Assembly (NCBI GenBank): GCA_016717595.1
Contig: JADKFE010000057.1
Span: forward strand, 1-44,334
DNA: 44,334 nucleotides
Direction of reading: 5' to 3'
From: Deltaproteobacteria bacterium
GTDB taxonomy: Bacteria; Myxococcota_A; UBA796; CAJQPC01
Part shown: positions 32,683 to 41,978 of the stretch, piece after piece
Layout of the letters: every line of letters starts with the position of its first letter
Numbering within the stretch: position 1 is the first letter of the stretch
Position numbers and translations under genes: made by a program
Notes under the pieces: generated by a model
Told to the model about the DNA's origin: nothing
Database searches by the model: none
Seen by the model: only the letters and a program-made list of their open reading frames with translations

Positions 32683-34054
32683 TCAGGGCAGCTCCGGCAT
32701 CCACTCGATCCGGCCCGTGCCCGCGCCCACGGAGGTCTCCAAGGCCCAGAGCTCCTCGCCGCTGGCGCTGTTGCGGGTGATGCGGCCCAAGGTGCTCCAC
32801 GAGGTGAGCAGCTCGTCGCCGGGCAGCCTCTTCACGTCGCCCAAGGGCGTACACGAGGCGCGACTCCGCCTCCTCCAACGACAAGGTCTCGGTGAGCGCG
32901 CCGGTCTCGGGGTCTACGTCGTAGGCCACGACGCGGGAGCGGGGCGGGCTGTAGTGCAGGCCGTTGTCGAACAGGAGGAGGTGGTCGGCGCTCATGGTGG
33001 AGGAGTGGGCGTGTGACCAGGGCTCACCCTCATCCGCGAGCGGATCGCCCTCGTCAAAGGTGATCTCGTTGAGCAGGGCCCCGTCCACCGCGGAGATCAC
33101 GAAGGCCTGATCGATGTGGTGGGTGAGCATCAAGAAGGCGTCACGGGAGGCGTCGTAGTCGAGGCTGTTCGCGTGGGTCCAGTCGAGCAGCTCCCGGCCT
33201 TGGTAGAACAGGGTGTGACGTTGGTGGTCACACTCACGCTCGGGGCCCTTCCAGTCGCGCAGGAACGAGAACAGCGGGGGGCCGTTGACGTCCGCCGTCT
33301 CCGCCCAGCTCGAGACCCGCAGGGCGTCTTGGGCGACGTCGATGGACTCGCCGCTCAGGGTGATCGGCCCGGCCTCAAGCTGGATCCAGGCGATGCGGCC
33401 GTCGGGCAGCTCCACAAAGTCGTGGTGGCCGTCGGGCAAGATCATGCGGCGGAGGAGGCGACCGTCCCAGCCATAGTGCAAGATCACGGTCTGGGGCGCG
33501 GTGAGCGACATGTCCGTCGTCAACACCATGACGCCGCTGCCGTCGAGGGCCAAGGAGGAGGCCGTCACCAGCTCGTTCGACGGCAGCTTCACGTACCACG
33601 CCAGGCGACCCTCCTCGTCCAGGATGACGAACTGCGTAGACTGGGAGGTGATGAGGCTGGTGAAGACGTGGCCGGGGGCGTCGCCGGGCAAGCTGCCCAC
33701 GGTGTTCACGTTGGGCAGATCGGCGGGCTCGTAGGGGATGTCGAGGGTCTCCAGGGCGCCCTCCAGGCGCTCTCCGGTGGAGGTCTCGACCACCGCACGA
33801 AAGCTCACGCGCTCTCCGCTGGGCGGGCCGACCACGAGCCCCTCAAATCGCCCACCGGCGGCGATGGGCGCGCGCCGCGTCGTCCGGGTCGCGCCGGTGT
33901 CGGCCCCCCACTCGACGAACGCCACCCCCTCCACCTGGCTATCAATCGTCGCCACGACGACGTTCGGGATGATCTCCCCCAGCTCGAAGCTCGACTCCAG
34001 GCTGCTCTGGGGCTCTTCAGGTGAGGTGCAGGCCATCAGGAGGATGAAGAGCAT
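32683..34054 (-). CDS. Arylsulfotransferase-like lipoprotein B, frameshifted near C-terminus
   Basis: The ATG at 34052-34054 (AGGA nine bases upstream) starts a lipoprotein signal (MLFILLMACTS). The protein parallels copy A throughout: an N-terminal beta domain, then the propeller with GHHDFVELPDGRIAWIQ, DWTHANSLDYD and HAHSSTM. The segment aligned with the family's Arg is again His (LTHHIDQAFVI). The frame breaks at 32840-32842; removing one base of the CCC run gives ALGDVKRLPGDELLTSWS and ends EWMPELP at 32683, mirroring the end of copy A (RWVTELP). Left uncorrected, the frame runs on as nonsense to 32660. The pair is clearly a tandem duplication that has diverged well apart. Substrates are unknown. 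Confidence 0.86.
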
Positions 34055-34142
34055 ACGAGGACGTCCTGTCGTGCGGGGGTTCCTACACACTGCGCCAAGT
34101 CAGGATCGCTTGTGTGCAGGATTTGTCAGGACATCTGAAGCG

Positions 34143-35498
34143 TCACAAGGTGGCCGCGCCGGCGTTCGTGAACGTTTTGTACCGTTGACGCGCCTTGTAC
34201 AAGGTCTGCGCCGTGGCTTGGATGCCCGCGACAGCGTACTGGAGGCCACCTGGGTTCCAGAACTTGCCCTCGATGAGATCGGCGTCGTGGTCTACCAAGC
34301 CCGTCTCGACGGCGAGCTCGTGCAGGCGGGAGTGGGGGTAGATGCGGATCGGCTGCATCATCAACAGGGTGAACAGGCGGAAGTTGGGGCCGCAGTGCAT
34401 CTTGGCGTCCGCGACAAACTTGAGGATGCTAAAGAGCGAACGCCAATCTTCACCCGGGGCGTTGAGGAAGAAGCTGTACTCGACGTCCATGTCGTACTTC
34501 TTCGCGGCCTGGTAGGTGTAGACGAGGTCCTTGTAGCGGAAGTTTTTGTCGAGGTTCTTGAGCATGCGGTCATCGACGTGGTCCGGCGAGAAGCTCAGGA
34601 GCCCGCAGCCCGCGGCCTTGAGCCAGCGCAATAGCTCGTCGGGCAAGGTGACGGCCTTCTCGTTGAACCACGCGGACCAGCGGATGTCGAGCTTGCGGTC
34701 GACGATCTCTTTGCAGATGGCGATGCTGTGCTCGACGGGGATGTTGAAGATCTGGTCGCAGAAGAACATCTGCTTGACGCCCCAACGATCACGCAGCTCT
34801 TGCATCTCGTCCACGACGGCCTGGGGGGTGCGGCGGCGAACGGCGTTGCCCAAGAGGTAGGTGTCGGAGCAATGAACGCAGTGAAGCGCGCAGCCGCGCT
34901 TGGACTGGAGCCCGATGCTCACGAAGCTGGACTCGGCGTAAGGCGCGAAGGGCAGCAGGTCTTTGCGGTAGGGCTTGAGCGCCGCGAAGTCGAGCTTGCC
35001 GGGCTGGCCGGTGAAGGTGGGGGCGCCGTCGTGGCGGAACCACAGGCCGGGCACCTTCCGCGGGGTGTCGAGGTTGTCGATGAGCAGGGGAAAACGCTCT
35101 TCGCCTTCGCCCCACAGGCCAAAGTCGAGCTCGGGCAGCTTCTGCATAAAGAGCTCGGAGTACAACGAGAACGCCGTGCCTCCGGCGACGATCTTGGCCT
35201 TGGGCGCCTCTTGGCGGATGATGCGCACCGTGCGCTGCTGGGGCTCAAAGTCGTCGCTGTGAACGCCGGGCGTGGCGACCTTGATGTTGCGCAGGGAGAT
35301 GCCCACGACGTCGGGGGCGAACTCACGCACCTTCTGGGCGAGCACGGCGTAGGGGTCGGCCGCCTCCCGGTGAAGGTTCACGTCGAAGATCTCGACGTGG
35401 TGCCGCTCGGGGAGGTGGGCGGCGAGGTAGGACAGGCCGATGGGGTAGACCAGCTCAAGATCGAGGGCGGTGAAGGCCTGTACCAGCAGGATACGCAT
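34143..35498 (-). CDS. B12-binding-domain radical SAM protein
   Basis: The 451-residue protein has an N-terminal cobalamin-binding-like Rossmann domain at about 1-140 (RILLVQAFTALDLELVYPIGLSYLAAHLPE, FDVNLH, VAGGTAFS) without a visible DxHxxG motif, as is common in this class. The radical SAM core begins near residue 195 with RGCALHCVHC, the CxxxCxxC ligands of the 4Fe-4S cluster. Family members catalyse methyl transfers or other radical steps, often on lipids, cofactors or antibiotics. The preferred ATG at 35496-35498 has GGAG six bases upstream. The gene lies about 100 bases from BY-kinase on the same strand and before the arylsulfotransferase pair. It may modify a hopanoid, polysaccharide lipid or other envelope molecule; that is guesswork. 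Confidence 0.9.
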   Translation of the reverse strand: MRILLVQAFTALDLELVYPIGLSYLAAHLPERHHVEIFDVNLHREAADPYAVLAQKVREFAPDVVGISLRNIKVATPGVHSDDFEPQQRTVRIIRQEAPKAKIVAGGTAFSLYSELFMQKLPELDFGLWGEGEERFPLLIDNLDTPRKVPGLWFRHDGAPTFTGQPGKLDFAALKPYRKDLLPFAPYAESSFVSIGLQSKRGCALHCVHCSDTYLLGNAVRRRTPQAVVDEMQELRDRWGVKQMFFCDQIFNIPVEHSIAICKEIVDRKLDIRWSAWFNEKAVTLPDELLRWLKAAGCGLLSFSPDHVDDRMLKNLDKNFRYKDLVYTYQAAKKYDMDVEYSFFLNAPGEDWRSLFSILKFVADAKMHCGPNFRLFTLLMMQPIRIYPHSRLHELAVETGLVDHDADLIEGKFWNPGGLQYAVAGIQATAQTLYKARQRYKTFTNAGAATL

Positions 35499-35597
35499 CA
35501 TGGGCTCCGTCAGGGTCGCTCCCCAAGGTAGCCCAAAAAGAGCGGGGCTGGGGCTTTCGCACACCCCAGCCCCGTCAGGCTCCAGCCGAATGAGCGC

Positions 35598-37787
35598 TCA
35601 GCCGGTCTTCTTCTTGGGGGCGCCGCCGGTCTCGTTGCCGTCCTCGTGGTAGGGCGAGGTGTAGCCGTAGGTGCCGTAGCCGTAGGTGCCGTAGCCGTAG
35701 CCGTAGCCCGAGCCGTAGTAGTCGTCGGGCTGCTCGTTGTAGCGGTTGCCGATGGCGCCCAGAAGGGGAGCGTCCACCTCCGTGAGCCGCTGGCGGCAGC
35801 GCAGCACCTGCTTCTTGGGCGCGCGGTGGAACCGCACGACCATGATCACGCCGTCTACGAGGCGAGAGAGGATGAGGGGGTCGGCGACGGGCTGAACCGG
35901 GGGCGAGTCGATGAGCACCAGATCGTAGCCGGTGATGGAGTCGAGCAGGCGCACCATGGCCTCGCTCTCCAGAAGCTCGGCGGGGTTCTGCGGCGGCGGG
36001 CCCGCGGTGACCACGTCGAGGTTCGGCACGGGGCTCTTCAAGATGGCCTGGTCGAGCGTCATCTCGCCTTGGAGCACGTTTGAGAGGCCGTACTCGTTGG
36101 TCACGCCGAAGATCGTGTGTTGGCGAGGGCGGCGCAAGTCGGCGTCGATGAGCAGCACACGACCGCCGGCCATACACATGATCGCCGCGAGGTTGGAGCT
36201 GATGAACGACTTGCCCTCTTGCTCCATGGCGCTCGTGACCAGCAGGCGGCGCAGGCGTTTGTCTTGGGTGCGGAACAGGATGGTCGTGCGGATGGTGCGC
36301 AGGTGCTCGGCGAGCTGGCTGCGGGGCTTGGCGTAGACGAGGATCTGGTGGGTCATGCCCTCAAACTCGCGGGGCGGGATGACCGGCACCGGGCCCAGGA
36401 CGGGGATGCCGACGTAGTCCTCGATGTCTTCAGTCGTCTTCACCCGGACGTCAGGCCGCAGGTACTCCAGCAAGAAGGCCAAGGCCACGCCGACGAGGGT
36501 GCCCGTGCCCGCGGCGAGCACGAGGTTCGCGAACAGCTTGGGGCGGACGGGATCTTTGGAGGAGATGGGCTCGTCGATCCAGGAGATGTTGTTCTTCTCT
36601 AAGGCCGTGTTGATGCGCACTTCAGCGAGGCGTTTGCCCATCTCTTGGTAGAGCTGCTCTTGGCGCACGAAGCTCGCTTGTTTGCGGTCGTAGCGGGTCT
36701 GAGACTCTTTGAGCTCCTCCATCTCGCCGATGAGGGACTCGGCCTGCTTGGCGAGGCTGCGCTCACGCTCACGGAGCAGCTCGAGCTTGGCCTCGCGGCC
36801 GTCCATGTACTCTTGGAGCTGCTGCCGCATGAGCAGGCGGGTGCCGATGGTTTTTTCATCGAGGCGTTTGGTCTTGGGGTGCTCCTCTTTGTAGCGACCC
36901 TTCGACGCGACCTCCTCCTGGCGCAGCTCTTGGAGCTTGTCGTAGGTCAAGGAGAGGCCGGGGTTCTCTACCGCCAGGAACGAGACCAGGCCGAGCCAGC
37001 GGTCGCCGTCGGTGCCGTCGATGACCTGCTTCTCGGAGGGGATGCGGGCGCGAAGCTCGAGGTACTCGGTCTCAAACTCGGGGATGCGGGTGCGGACGTT
37101 CGCGAGGTCCTCCTGAATCTTGGCCAGGGTGATCTGCGCGGTCTTGGAGCGCTCGGCGGTGCGGACGAGGTCGAGCTCCTCTTGGTTGACCGGCGCCTGG
37201 GTGATCTCCACCTCAAAGTTGCGCTGGTTCTCCTCAAGCTCGACGAGGGCGTCTTGGCTGCGCTCCTGGGCGCGCTCGACGTTCACGTCCATGTAGGTCT
37301 GGGCGAGGGTGCGCGAGAAGAGCACGGCCATCGCAGGGTCGGGGTGCTCGATGGTGATGTGCACGAGCTGGGTGTCGCCTTCAGGCGTCAGCTCCAGCAT
37401 GTCGAGCAGGTCCTCGACGGGATCTTCAGAGGCGTCGAAGTCGGTGACGTTGTGGTTCTCGCGCAGGCGGCGAATGGACTCGCCGAGCACCCGGCGGCTC
37501 TTGATGATGCGGTACTGCGTCGTGTAGTACGACCGGCGCTCATCGGAGTTTCGGGTGCTCACCAGCTCGAAGACCTCGTCCACGTCGAGGAGCGACGGGG
37601 CCTTTGGGTCGATCTCGATGGTGGCTGTGGCCGAGTAGTACGGCGTCATCAGCTTGGTGATCACGCCCACGACGATGATCGACGCGATCGGGATCGCGAA
37701 GACCAAGGCCAGGTGGCGCTTGAGGATCAACCAGTAGTTGAGCAGGGCGGCGTCCTGCATTCCGGGGCTCTGTGGGCTGTCGCTCAT
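35598..37787 (-). CDS. Wzc-like polysaccharide co-polymerase with BY-kinase domain
   Basis: The 729-residue protein links polysaccharide export to tyrosine phosphorylation. The Wzz domain has membrane helices at about 25-47 and 415-445 flanking a periplasmic, partly coiled-coil region (VERAQERSQDALVELEENQRN). The cytoplasmic kinase domain has Walker A (SAMEQEGKSF near 520), Walker A' (LLIDADLRRP near 545) and Walker B (LVLIDSPPV near 622). The tail has many Tyr in a Gly-rich repeat (YGSGYGYGYGTYGYG), the usual autophosphorylation cluster. The Walker A differs from the common GEGKT/S form by having EQEGKSF. The ATG at 37785-37787 has GAGG four bases upstream. The frame stays open upstream to 39101 but that part is antisense to the ligase gene. 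It is divergent from the ligase/TPR gene and probably belongs to a capsule or exopolysaccharide system. Confidence 0.92.
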   Translation of the reverse strand: MSDSPQSPGMQDAALLNYWLILKRHLALVFAIPIASIIVVGVITKLMTPYYSATATIEIDPKAPSLLDVDEVFELVSTRNSDERRSYYTTQYRIIKSRRVLGESIRRLRENHNVTDFDASEDPVEDLLDMLELTPEGDTQLVHITIEHPDPAMAVLFSRTLAQTYMDVNVERAQERSQDALVELEENQRNFEVEITQAPVNQEELDLVRTAERSKTAQITLAKIQEDLANVRTRIPEFETEYLELRARIPSEKQVIDGTDGDRWLGLVSFLAVENPGLSLTYDKLQELRQEEVASKGRYKEEHPKTKRLDEKTIGTRLLMRQQLQEYMDGREAKLELLRERERSLAKQAESLIGEMEELKESQTRYDRKQASFVRQEQLYQEMGKRLAEVRINTALEKNNISWIDEPISSKDPVRPKLFANLVLAAGTGTLVGVALAFLLEYLRPDVRVKTTEDIEDYVGIPVLGPVPVIPPREFEGMTHQILVYAKPRSQLAEHLRTIRTTILFRTQDKRLRRLLVTSAMEQEGKSFISSNLAAIMCMAGGRVLLIDADLRRPRQHTIFGVTNEYGLSNVLQGEMTLDQAILKSPVPNLDVVTAGPPPQNPAELLESEAMVRLLDSITGYDLVLIDSPPVQPVADPLILSRLVDGVIMVVRFHRAPKKQVLRCRQRLTEVDAPLLGAIGNRYNEQPDDYYGSGYGYGYGTYGYGTYGYTSPYHEDGNETGGAPKKKTG
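35655..35717. repeat. Short tandem repeat encoding the Tyr/Gly tail
   Basis: Repeats of about 18 bases built on the CCGTAG(G/C) theme encode alternating Tyr and Gly in the BY-kinase tail. Copy number could change the number of phosphorylatable tyrosines by whole-codon steps. Confidence 0.7.
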
Positions 37788-37946
37788 ATGTCCTCGGGCT
37801 GGTAGAGCGCCTGGGGCCGATTCTGGATCACCGAACCTGCCCAGGGGCTCGCCTGGGCGCCCGCTCGCAGAGTATCGTGCTCTTAGACCGGCGGCGCCTC
37901 GCTTCGGGGTGATCCGCGGCGGACGGGTGCAGGCTCTGGCGGCTTG

Positions 37947-40314
37947 ATGATCTCCACGCTCTTCGGCCTCCTGTTTCTGTTGGCGCTGGCGCCTTACGCC
38001 ACGGTGTCCCCCACGGCGCGCGCCTGGGTGATGTTGCCTGTGGGGGTGATCGGCCTGATCACCTTCGCCCGGGGGATCAACCGGCGCGCGCCAGAGCCTG
38101 AGCTGGCCTTGCTCTCCGCCTTGGGGCTCGTCGCGGCCTTGGGCGCCGGGGCGGCGATGTTGCCCGTAGACGCCGCGGCGCGGCTCGCGGCCCAAGGGGA
38201 CCTGGGCGCCTTGGTGAACGACGTCTACGCCTTGGCCGGCGTTGAGCGCGCGCCCTTGGCCCTCGACCCTCACCGGGGGCTCTTGGAGCTGGCGATCCCG
38301 CTCCAGACCTTCTTGTTGAGCCTCGGCGTGGCCACGGCGCTGCACCGCAAGGGCCGGGCGATGCAGCTCGCCTGGGCGCTGTTGTTGATCGGCGGCGTGC
38401 TGGTGGCCTTGGCGCTCACCCACCGGCTCACCGGCGCGGACCACATCTACTGGGTGAGTGAGGTGCCGAGCTTCTCTCGGGCGCCGTTCTTCGCGCCGTT
38501 CGTGAACCCCAACGACGGCGGCTTCGCCTGCGCGGCCTTGGCCTGCCTGGCCGTGGGCGTGGCGGCCTCTCGCAGCGAGGAGCAGCGGGCGGTGGCGGCG
38601 GTGCTCGCCGTGGTGCTGCTGGCCGGGGTGCGGCTCTCGGGCAGCCGCGGCGCGATGTTGGCGGCGGCGGCGGGGCTCATCACCATGGGCATGATGCTCG
38701 GCGGCGCCCGGGCGCGTCTCGGCGGGCTCATCGGCCTCGTCGTCGCTGGCCTCGGCGTGTGGATCTCTGGGCCTGAAGAGGTCGGCCGGGCGCTCTCGGA
38801 GTGGCTCGTGCCCGAGGCCCTTGATGAGGGCATGGACACCTTGACCGGCCGCGCCGAGATCTACGCCGACGCCGCGGCCCTGGCCGGTGAGGCGCCGATC
38901 TGGGGCCTGGGGCCCGGCGGGGTTTGATGAGGGCTTTCGGGTCTTCAAGTCCACGCCCACCTTCACCGACGTCGCCCACGCCCACAACGAGCCCTTGCAG
39001 ATCCTCATCGAGCACGGCGTCGTGATCACCGGGCTTTGGGCGCTGTTTGTTGGGCTCACCGCCGCCCGGGTGCTGCGCGCGGCGAGCGCGCCCGGGCACA
39101 CGCGCTGGGTGCTCGCGGGCTACGCCGGGGCCCTCGCCGCGCTGTTCGTGAGCGGATTTGTCGATTTCCCGCTTCGTATTGGCGCCTTGGAGGTGCTCGG
39201 CGCGCTGTTGTTGGGCGCGGTGCTCGGCTTGAGCGCGCCCGAGGGCCCCAGCCGCGGCGATTCACGCTGGCGCTGGCCCTTGGTGGCGCTCGGCGGGCTC
39301 TCCTTGGGCCTCGCCTTGGGCGCGGAGGCCTTCGCCTGGGCCCAAGAGGACTCCGAGACCTCCCCCTGGGGCTCTCCGGCGGCGGCCATCGCCCGCGGCG
39401 ACGCGGTGTTGGCGGCGGCGCCCAAAGACAAGGCCGCGGCGGAGGAGGCCGTCCGTTGGTACAAGCTCGCCTTGGCCCGGCAGCCGCTCCAGCGCGCGAC
39501 GCTGCAGAAGCTCGCCCCGGCCCTTGAGGCGGCGGGGGACTGGGAGGGCGGCCTCCGCGCGCTCACCCTCGCCACCCGGGTTCACCCGACCTTGCCCTGG
39601 GTTCACCGAGATCACGCGCGGCTGCTGCGGCGGCTGGGGGAGCTAGAGGCCTCCCGGGCGGCGTGGCGGCGGGCCTTGGCCTGTGATCTCCCCGACGGGG
39701 TCGAAGAGGAGCTCGTGCAAGAGGCGCTGCGGGGCCCAGGCGACGCGGCGACCATCGCAGGGCGGGTGCTGCCCGAGCGCGCTGACCGCCTCACCACCGG
39801 GGCGAAGATCCTAGAGGCCGAGGGCCAGCAGGACGAGGCCGAGCGCCTGCTGCGCCGCGCCGCGGCCTTAGATCCCCGATACCGCGCTCATCTGGCCCGA
39901 TCGTTGGTGCGCTGGGGCCGCTCTGAAGAGGCCCTCACCGTGGTCGGCGACGCGCCGGGATGTTTCGCCACCGAGGCCCGGGCCCAGGCTTGGCTGAGCT
40001 TGGGGCGATTCGCCGAGGCCGAGGGCGGCTTTGACACCGCGATGCGGCTGTGCGGCGTGAAAGACAAGGCCGCGCGGTACCGCCTGCGCCTGGGGCTGGC
40101 CCAGGCCCGGATGAGCCAGGGGGATCCACGGGGCTTCTCGTTGATGGAGACCCTCATCAGCGAGGAGCCCGATCGCCTCGCGCTCCGCCGGGATCTGATT
40201 CAGCGCGCCGTCGACGCGGGCACGCCCAAGCTGGCGCGAGGCACGCTCAAGTGGCTGGTAGACAACGCCTTGGCCACGGAGGACGAGATCAGCCTGTGGC
40301 GTGAGGTGCGCTGA
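37947..40314 (+). CDS. O-antigen ligase/polymerase with C-terminal TPRs, frameshifted
   Basis: The ATG at 37947 starts about a 789-residue protein if the frame is repaired. The N-terminal ~400 residues have many membrane helices and the Wzy/WaaL pattern: PFVNPNDGGFACAALAC, RLSGSRGAMLAAAAGL and, across the break, GLGPGGFDEGF followed by HAHNEPLQILIEHG. A run of four G at 38919-38922 causes the break; three G would restore it, and HAHNEPLQ with LIEHG is the periplasmic His-containing signature. About residues 440-789 hold TPR-like helical repeats (DEAERLLRRAAALDPRYRAHLAR), a layout found in some PglL-like and Wzy proteins. Such proteins join or polymerise undecaprenyl-linked glycans on the periplasmic side. 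Divergent from the BY-kinase gene. Confidence 0.87.
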
Positions 40315-40349
40315 GCGCGGCGGGGCCCGAGGTCGGCTACGATCGGCGT

Positions 40350-41060
40350 ATGGCCTCGTCGATTCGATCCTTGCTCCCGGCGGCCGTGTCTCTGGTGAGC
40401 GCCGTCGCCTGCACCCCGACCCCTACGGTTGGAGACTCCGCCCCCGAGGGCGCCGCGCCGCTGCGTTTTGTCTTCCCCGTAGACAGCCCCGACCTGATCA
40501 ACCAGACCATCGGCGTAGACCACGACCCCGCGGTGTACGACGGCGTCGAGGAGCTGATCTGCACCAACTACGACGGGCGCGGATTCCCCTGGTGTTACGA
40601 CGAGCACGACGGCAGCGACTACCTGCTCGACGGCGGCTTTGACACCATGGACGCCGGGAGCGTGGGGGTGATCGCCGCGGCGGACGGCGTCGTGGTCGAG
40701 ATCTCCGATGGCAACTACGACCGCTGCCACGGCGTCTCCTCCGGCGGGGTAGACTGCGACGGCTACGAGATGATCGCCAACTATGTCGTGCTGGAGCACG
40801 AAGGCGGCGTGTTGAGCCGCTACTGGCACCTCAAGTCGGGGAGCGTGCTCGTGAGCGTCGGTCAGGCCGTCTCGTGTGGTGAGCCGTTAGGGCGCATCGG
40901 CTCCAGCGGCTACAGCTCCACCCCCCACCTGCACTTTGAGCTTCACGACCCCGACGGCAGCTCCATCGACCCCTACGCTGGCGAACACTCCCAAGAAGAG
41001 AGCTTCTGGGCCGAGCAGGGTGACCCCGAGGGCCTGCCGGGCGGGGCCTGCGCCGGATAG
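40350..41060 (+). CDS. M23-family (LytM-type) metallopeptidase lipoprotein
   Basis: The 236-residue protein has a lipoprotein signal (LLPAAVSLVSAVACTP). The LytM fold carries zinc ligands in HDGSDY (HxxxD) and HLHFEL (HxH), with the additional His in RYWHLKSG. Members cut peptide cross-links of peptidoglycan or act as regulators when the zinc residues are lost; here they are kept, so it should be active. Extra Cys residues (ICTNY, WCYDE, RCHG, DCDG) suggest disulphides in the periplasm. The ribosome binding site is weak. It heads a three-gene unit: the next gene starts nine bases after its stop. It follows the ligase gene by 35 bases. Confidence 0.9.
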   Translation: MASSIRSLLPAAVSLVSAVACTPTPTVGDSAPEGAAPLRFVFPVDSPDLINQTIGVDHDPAVYDGVEELICTNYDGRGFPWCYDEHDGSDYLLDGGFDTMDAGSVGVIAAADGVVVEISDGNYDRCHGVSSGGVDCDGYEMIANYVVLEHEGGVLSRYWHLKSGSVLVSVGQAVSCGEPLGRIGSSGYSSTPHLHFELHDPDGSSIDPYAGEHSQEESFWAEQGDPEGLPGGACAG

Positions 41061-41069
41061 ACGGCTGGG

Positions 41070-41978
41070 ATGCTCCCCACCCACTCAATCCCTGGCCTCG
41101 TCGAGCTTCACCCCTTCGGGCCCGACCCCACCTCTGACGCGCCCCTGGACCTCTTGATCGAGGTGCCCCACGGCGCCGCGGGCCCTGAAGAGTTCTTCGC
41201 CCTCGCCCGACGCCTGCGCGGGGCGCTGCCTGAGCACCTCGAGCGCTTCTTCTTCGTCAACACCGACATCGGCGCCTACGCCTTGAGCGAGGCGATCCTC
41301 ACCCGTGTGCTCGCCGCGCGGCCACAGACCCGCGGTGTGCTCGCCCGGGCGCTGGTCCCCCGCACCTTCTTGGACGTCAACCGCCTGCTCAACGCCAGCG
41401 CGGAGTCCTACGCCTCGGGCGGCGTGACCGCGGGGGTGCCGAGCTTCATCACCGATCCCCACGATCTTGACCTCCTCTTGGGTCTCTACGCCGACTATCG
41501 CGCCGCCATCGATCCCCTGTGGGCGCGGCTGGCCCCCGACGGCCTCGGCCTCACCCCCCACACCTACGCCCCGCGCACCGTCGGCATCACCCAGGTAGAC
41601 GAGCACATCGTCAAGAGCTTGGCGGCCTGCTACGCCCCGGGGGTTGAGGAGACCTGGCCTCTGCGCCCCCAGGTGGACCTGATCACGACGACCCCCGACG
41701 GCGAAGACCTCGCCCCGCCGGGCCTCGCCGATGACCTCACCCAGCGCCTCCTCGCCCAAGGCGTCAGGGCCGAGCGAGACAGCAGCTACAACCTGCACCC
41801 CGTCACCTTAGGGCATTACCGCTCGGTGGAGTGGCCCGGGCAGGTGCTGTGTTTTGAGGTGCGCCGCGACCTGCTGGTGCGCGCCTGGACACCCTTTGAG
41901 CCAATGGAGGCCGACCCGGAGAAGGTCGCCCCCCTCGCTGAGGCCTTCGCCGCGGCGATTTTGGCGCGTTGGGCGTGA
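41070..41978 (+). CDS. N-formylglutamate amidohydrolase-like protein
   Basis: The 302-residue cytoplasmic-looking protein matches the N-formylglutamate amidohydrolase (HutG/FGase) fold: LIEVPHGA near residue 30, NTDIGAYALS, RTFLDVNR near 110, PHTYAPR near 165 and LCFEVRRDLL near 275. These carry the His, Glu and Arg residues expected for a zinc amidohydrolase. In histidine breakdown the enzyme yields glutamate and formate, but no other hut gene is near. Sitting between two peptidoglycan peptidases, it may act on another N-acyl amino acid or cell-wall fragment; this is inference. Its stop overlaps the next gene by one base (TGATG). Confidence 0.82.
   Translation: MLPTHSIPGLVELHPFGPDPTSDAPLDLLIEVPHGAAGPEEFFALARRLRGALPEHLERFFFVNTDIGAYALSEAILTRVLAARPQTRGVLARALVPRTFLDVNRLLNASAESYASGGVTAGVPSFITDPHDLDLLLGLYADYRAAIDPLWARLAPDGLGLTPHTYAPRTVGITQVDEHIVKSLAACYAPGVEETWPLRPQVDLITTTPDGEDLAPPGLADDLTQRLLAQGVRAERDSSYNLHPVTLGHYRSVEWPGQVLCFEVRRDLLVRAWTPFEPMEADPEKVAPLAEAFAAAILARWA

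Noticed and set aside
36645..37805. Plus-strand open frame of 386 codons
   Set aside because: It runs antisense inside the BY-kinase gene, which has all its motifs.
37788..39101. Extension of the BY-kinase frame by over 400 codons upstream
   Set aside because: The extension is antisense to the ligase gene and low complexity. The ATG at 37785-37787 with GAGG begins the standard Wzz N-terminus.
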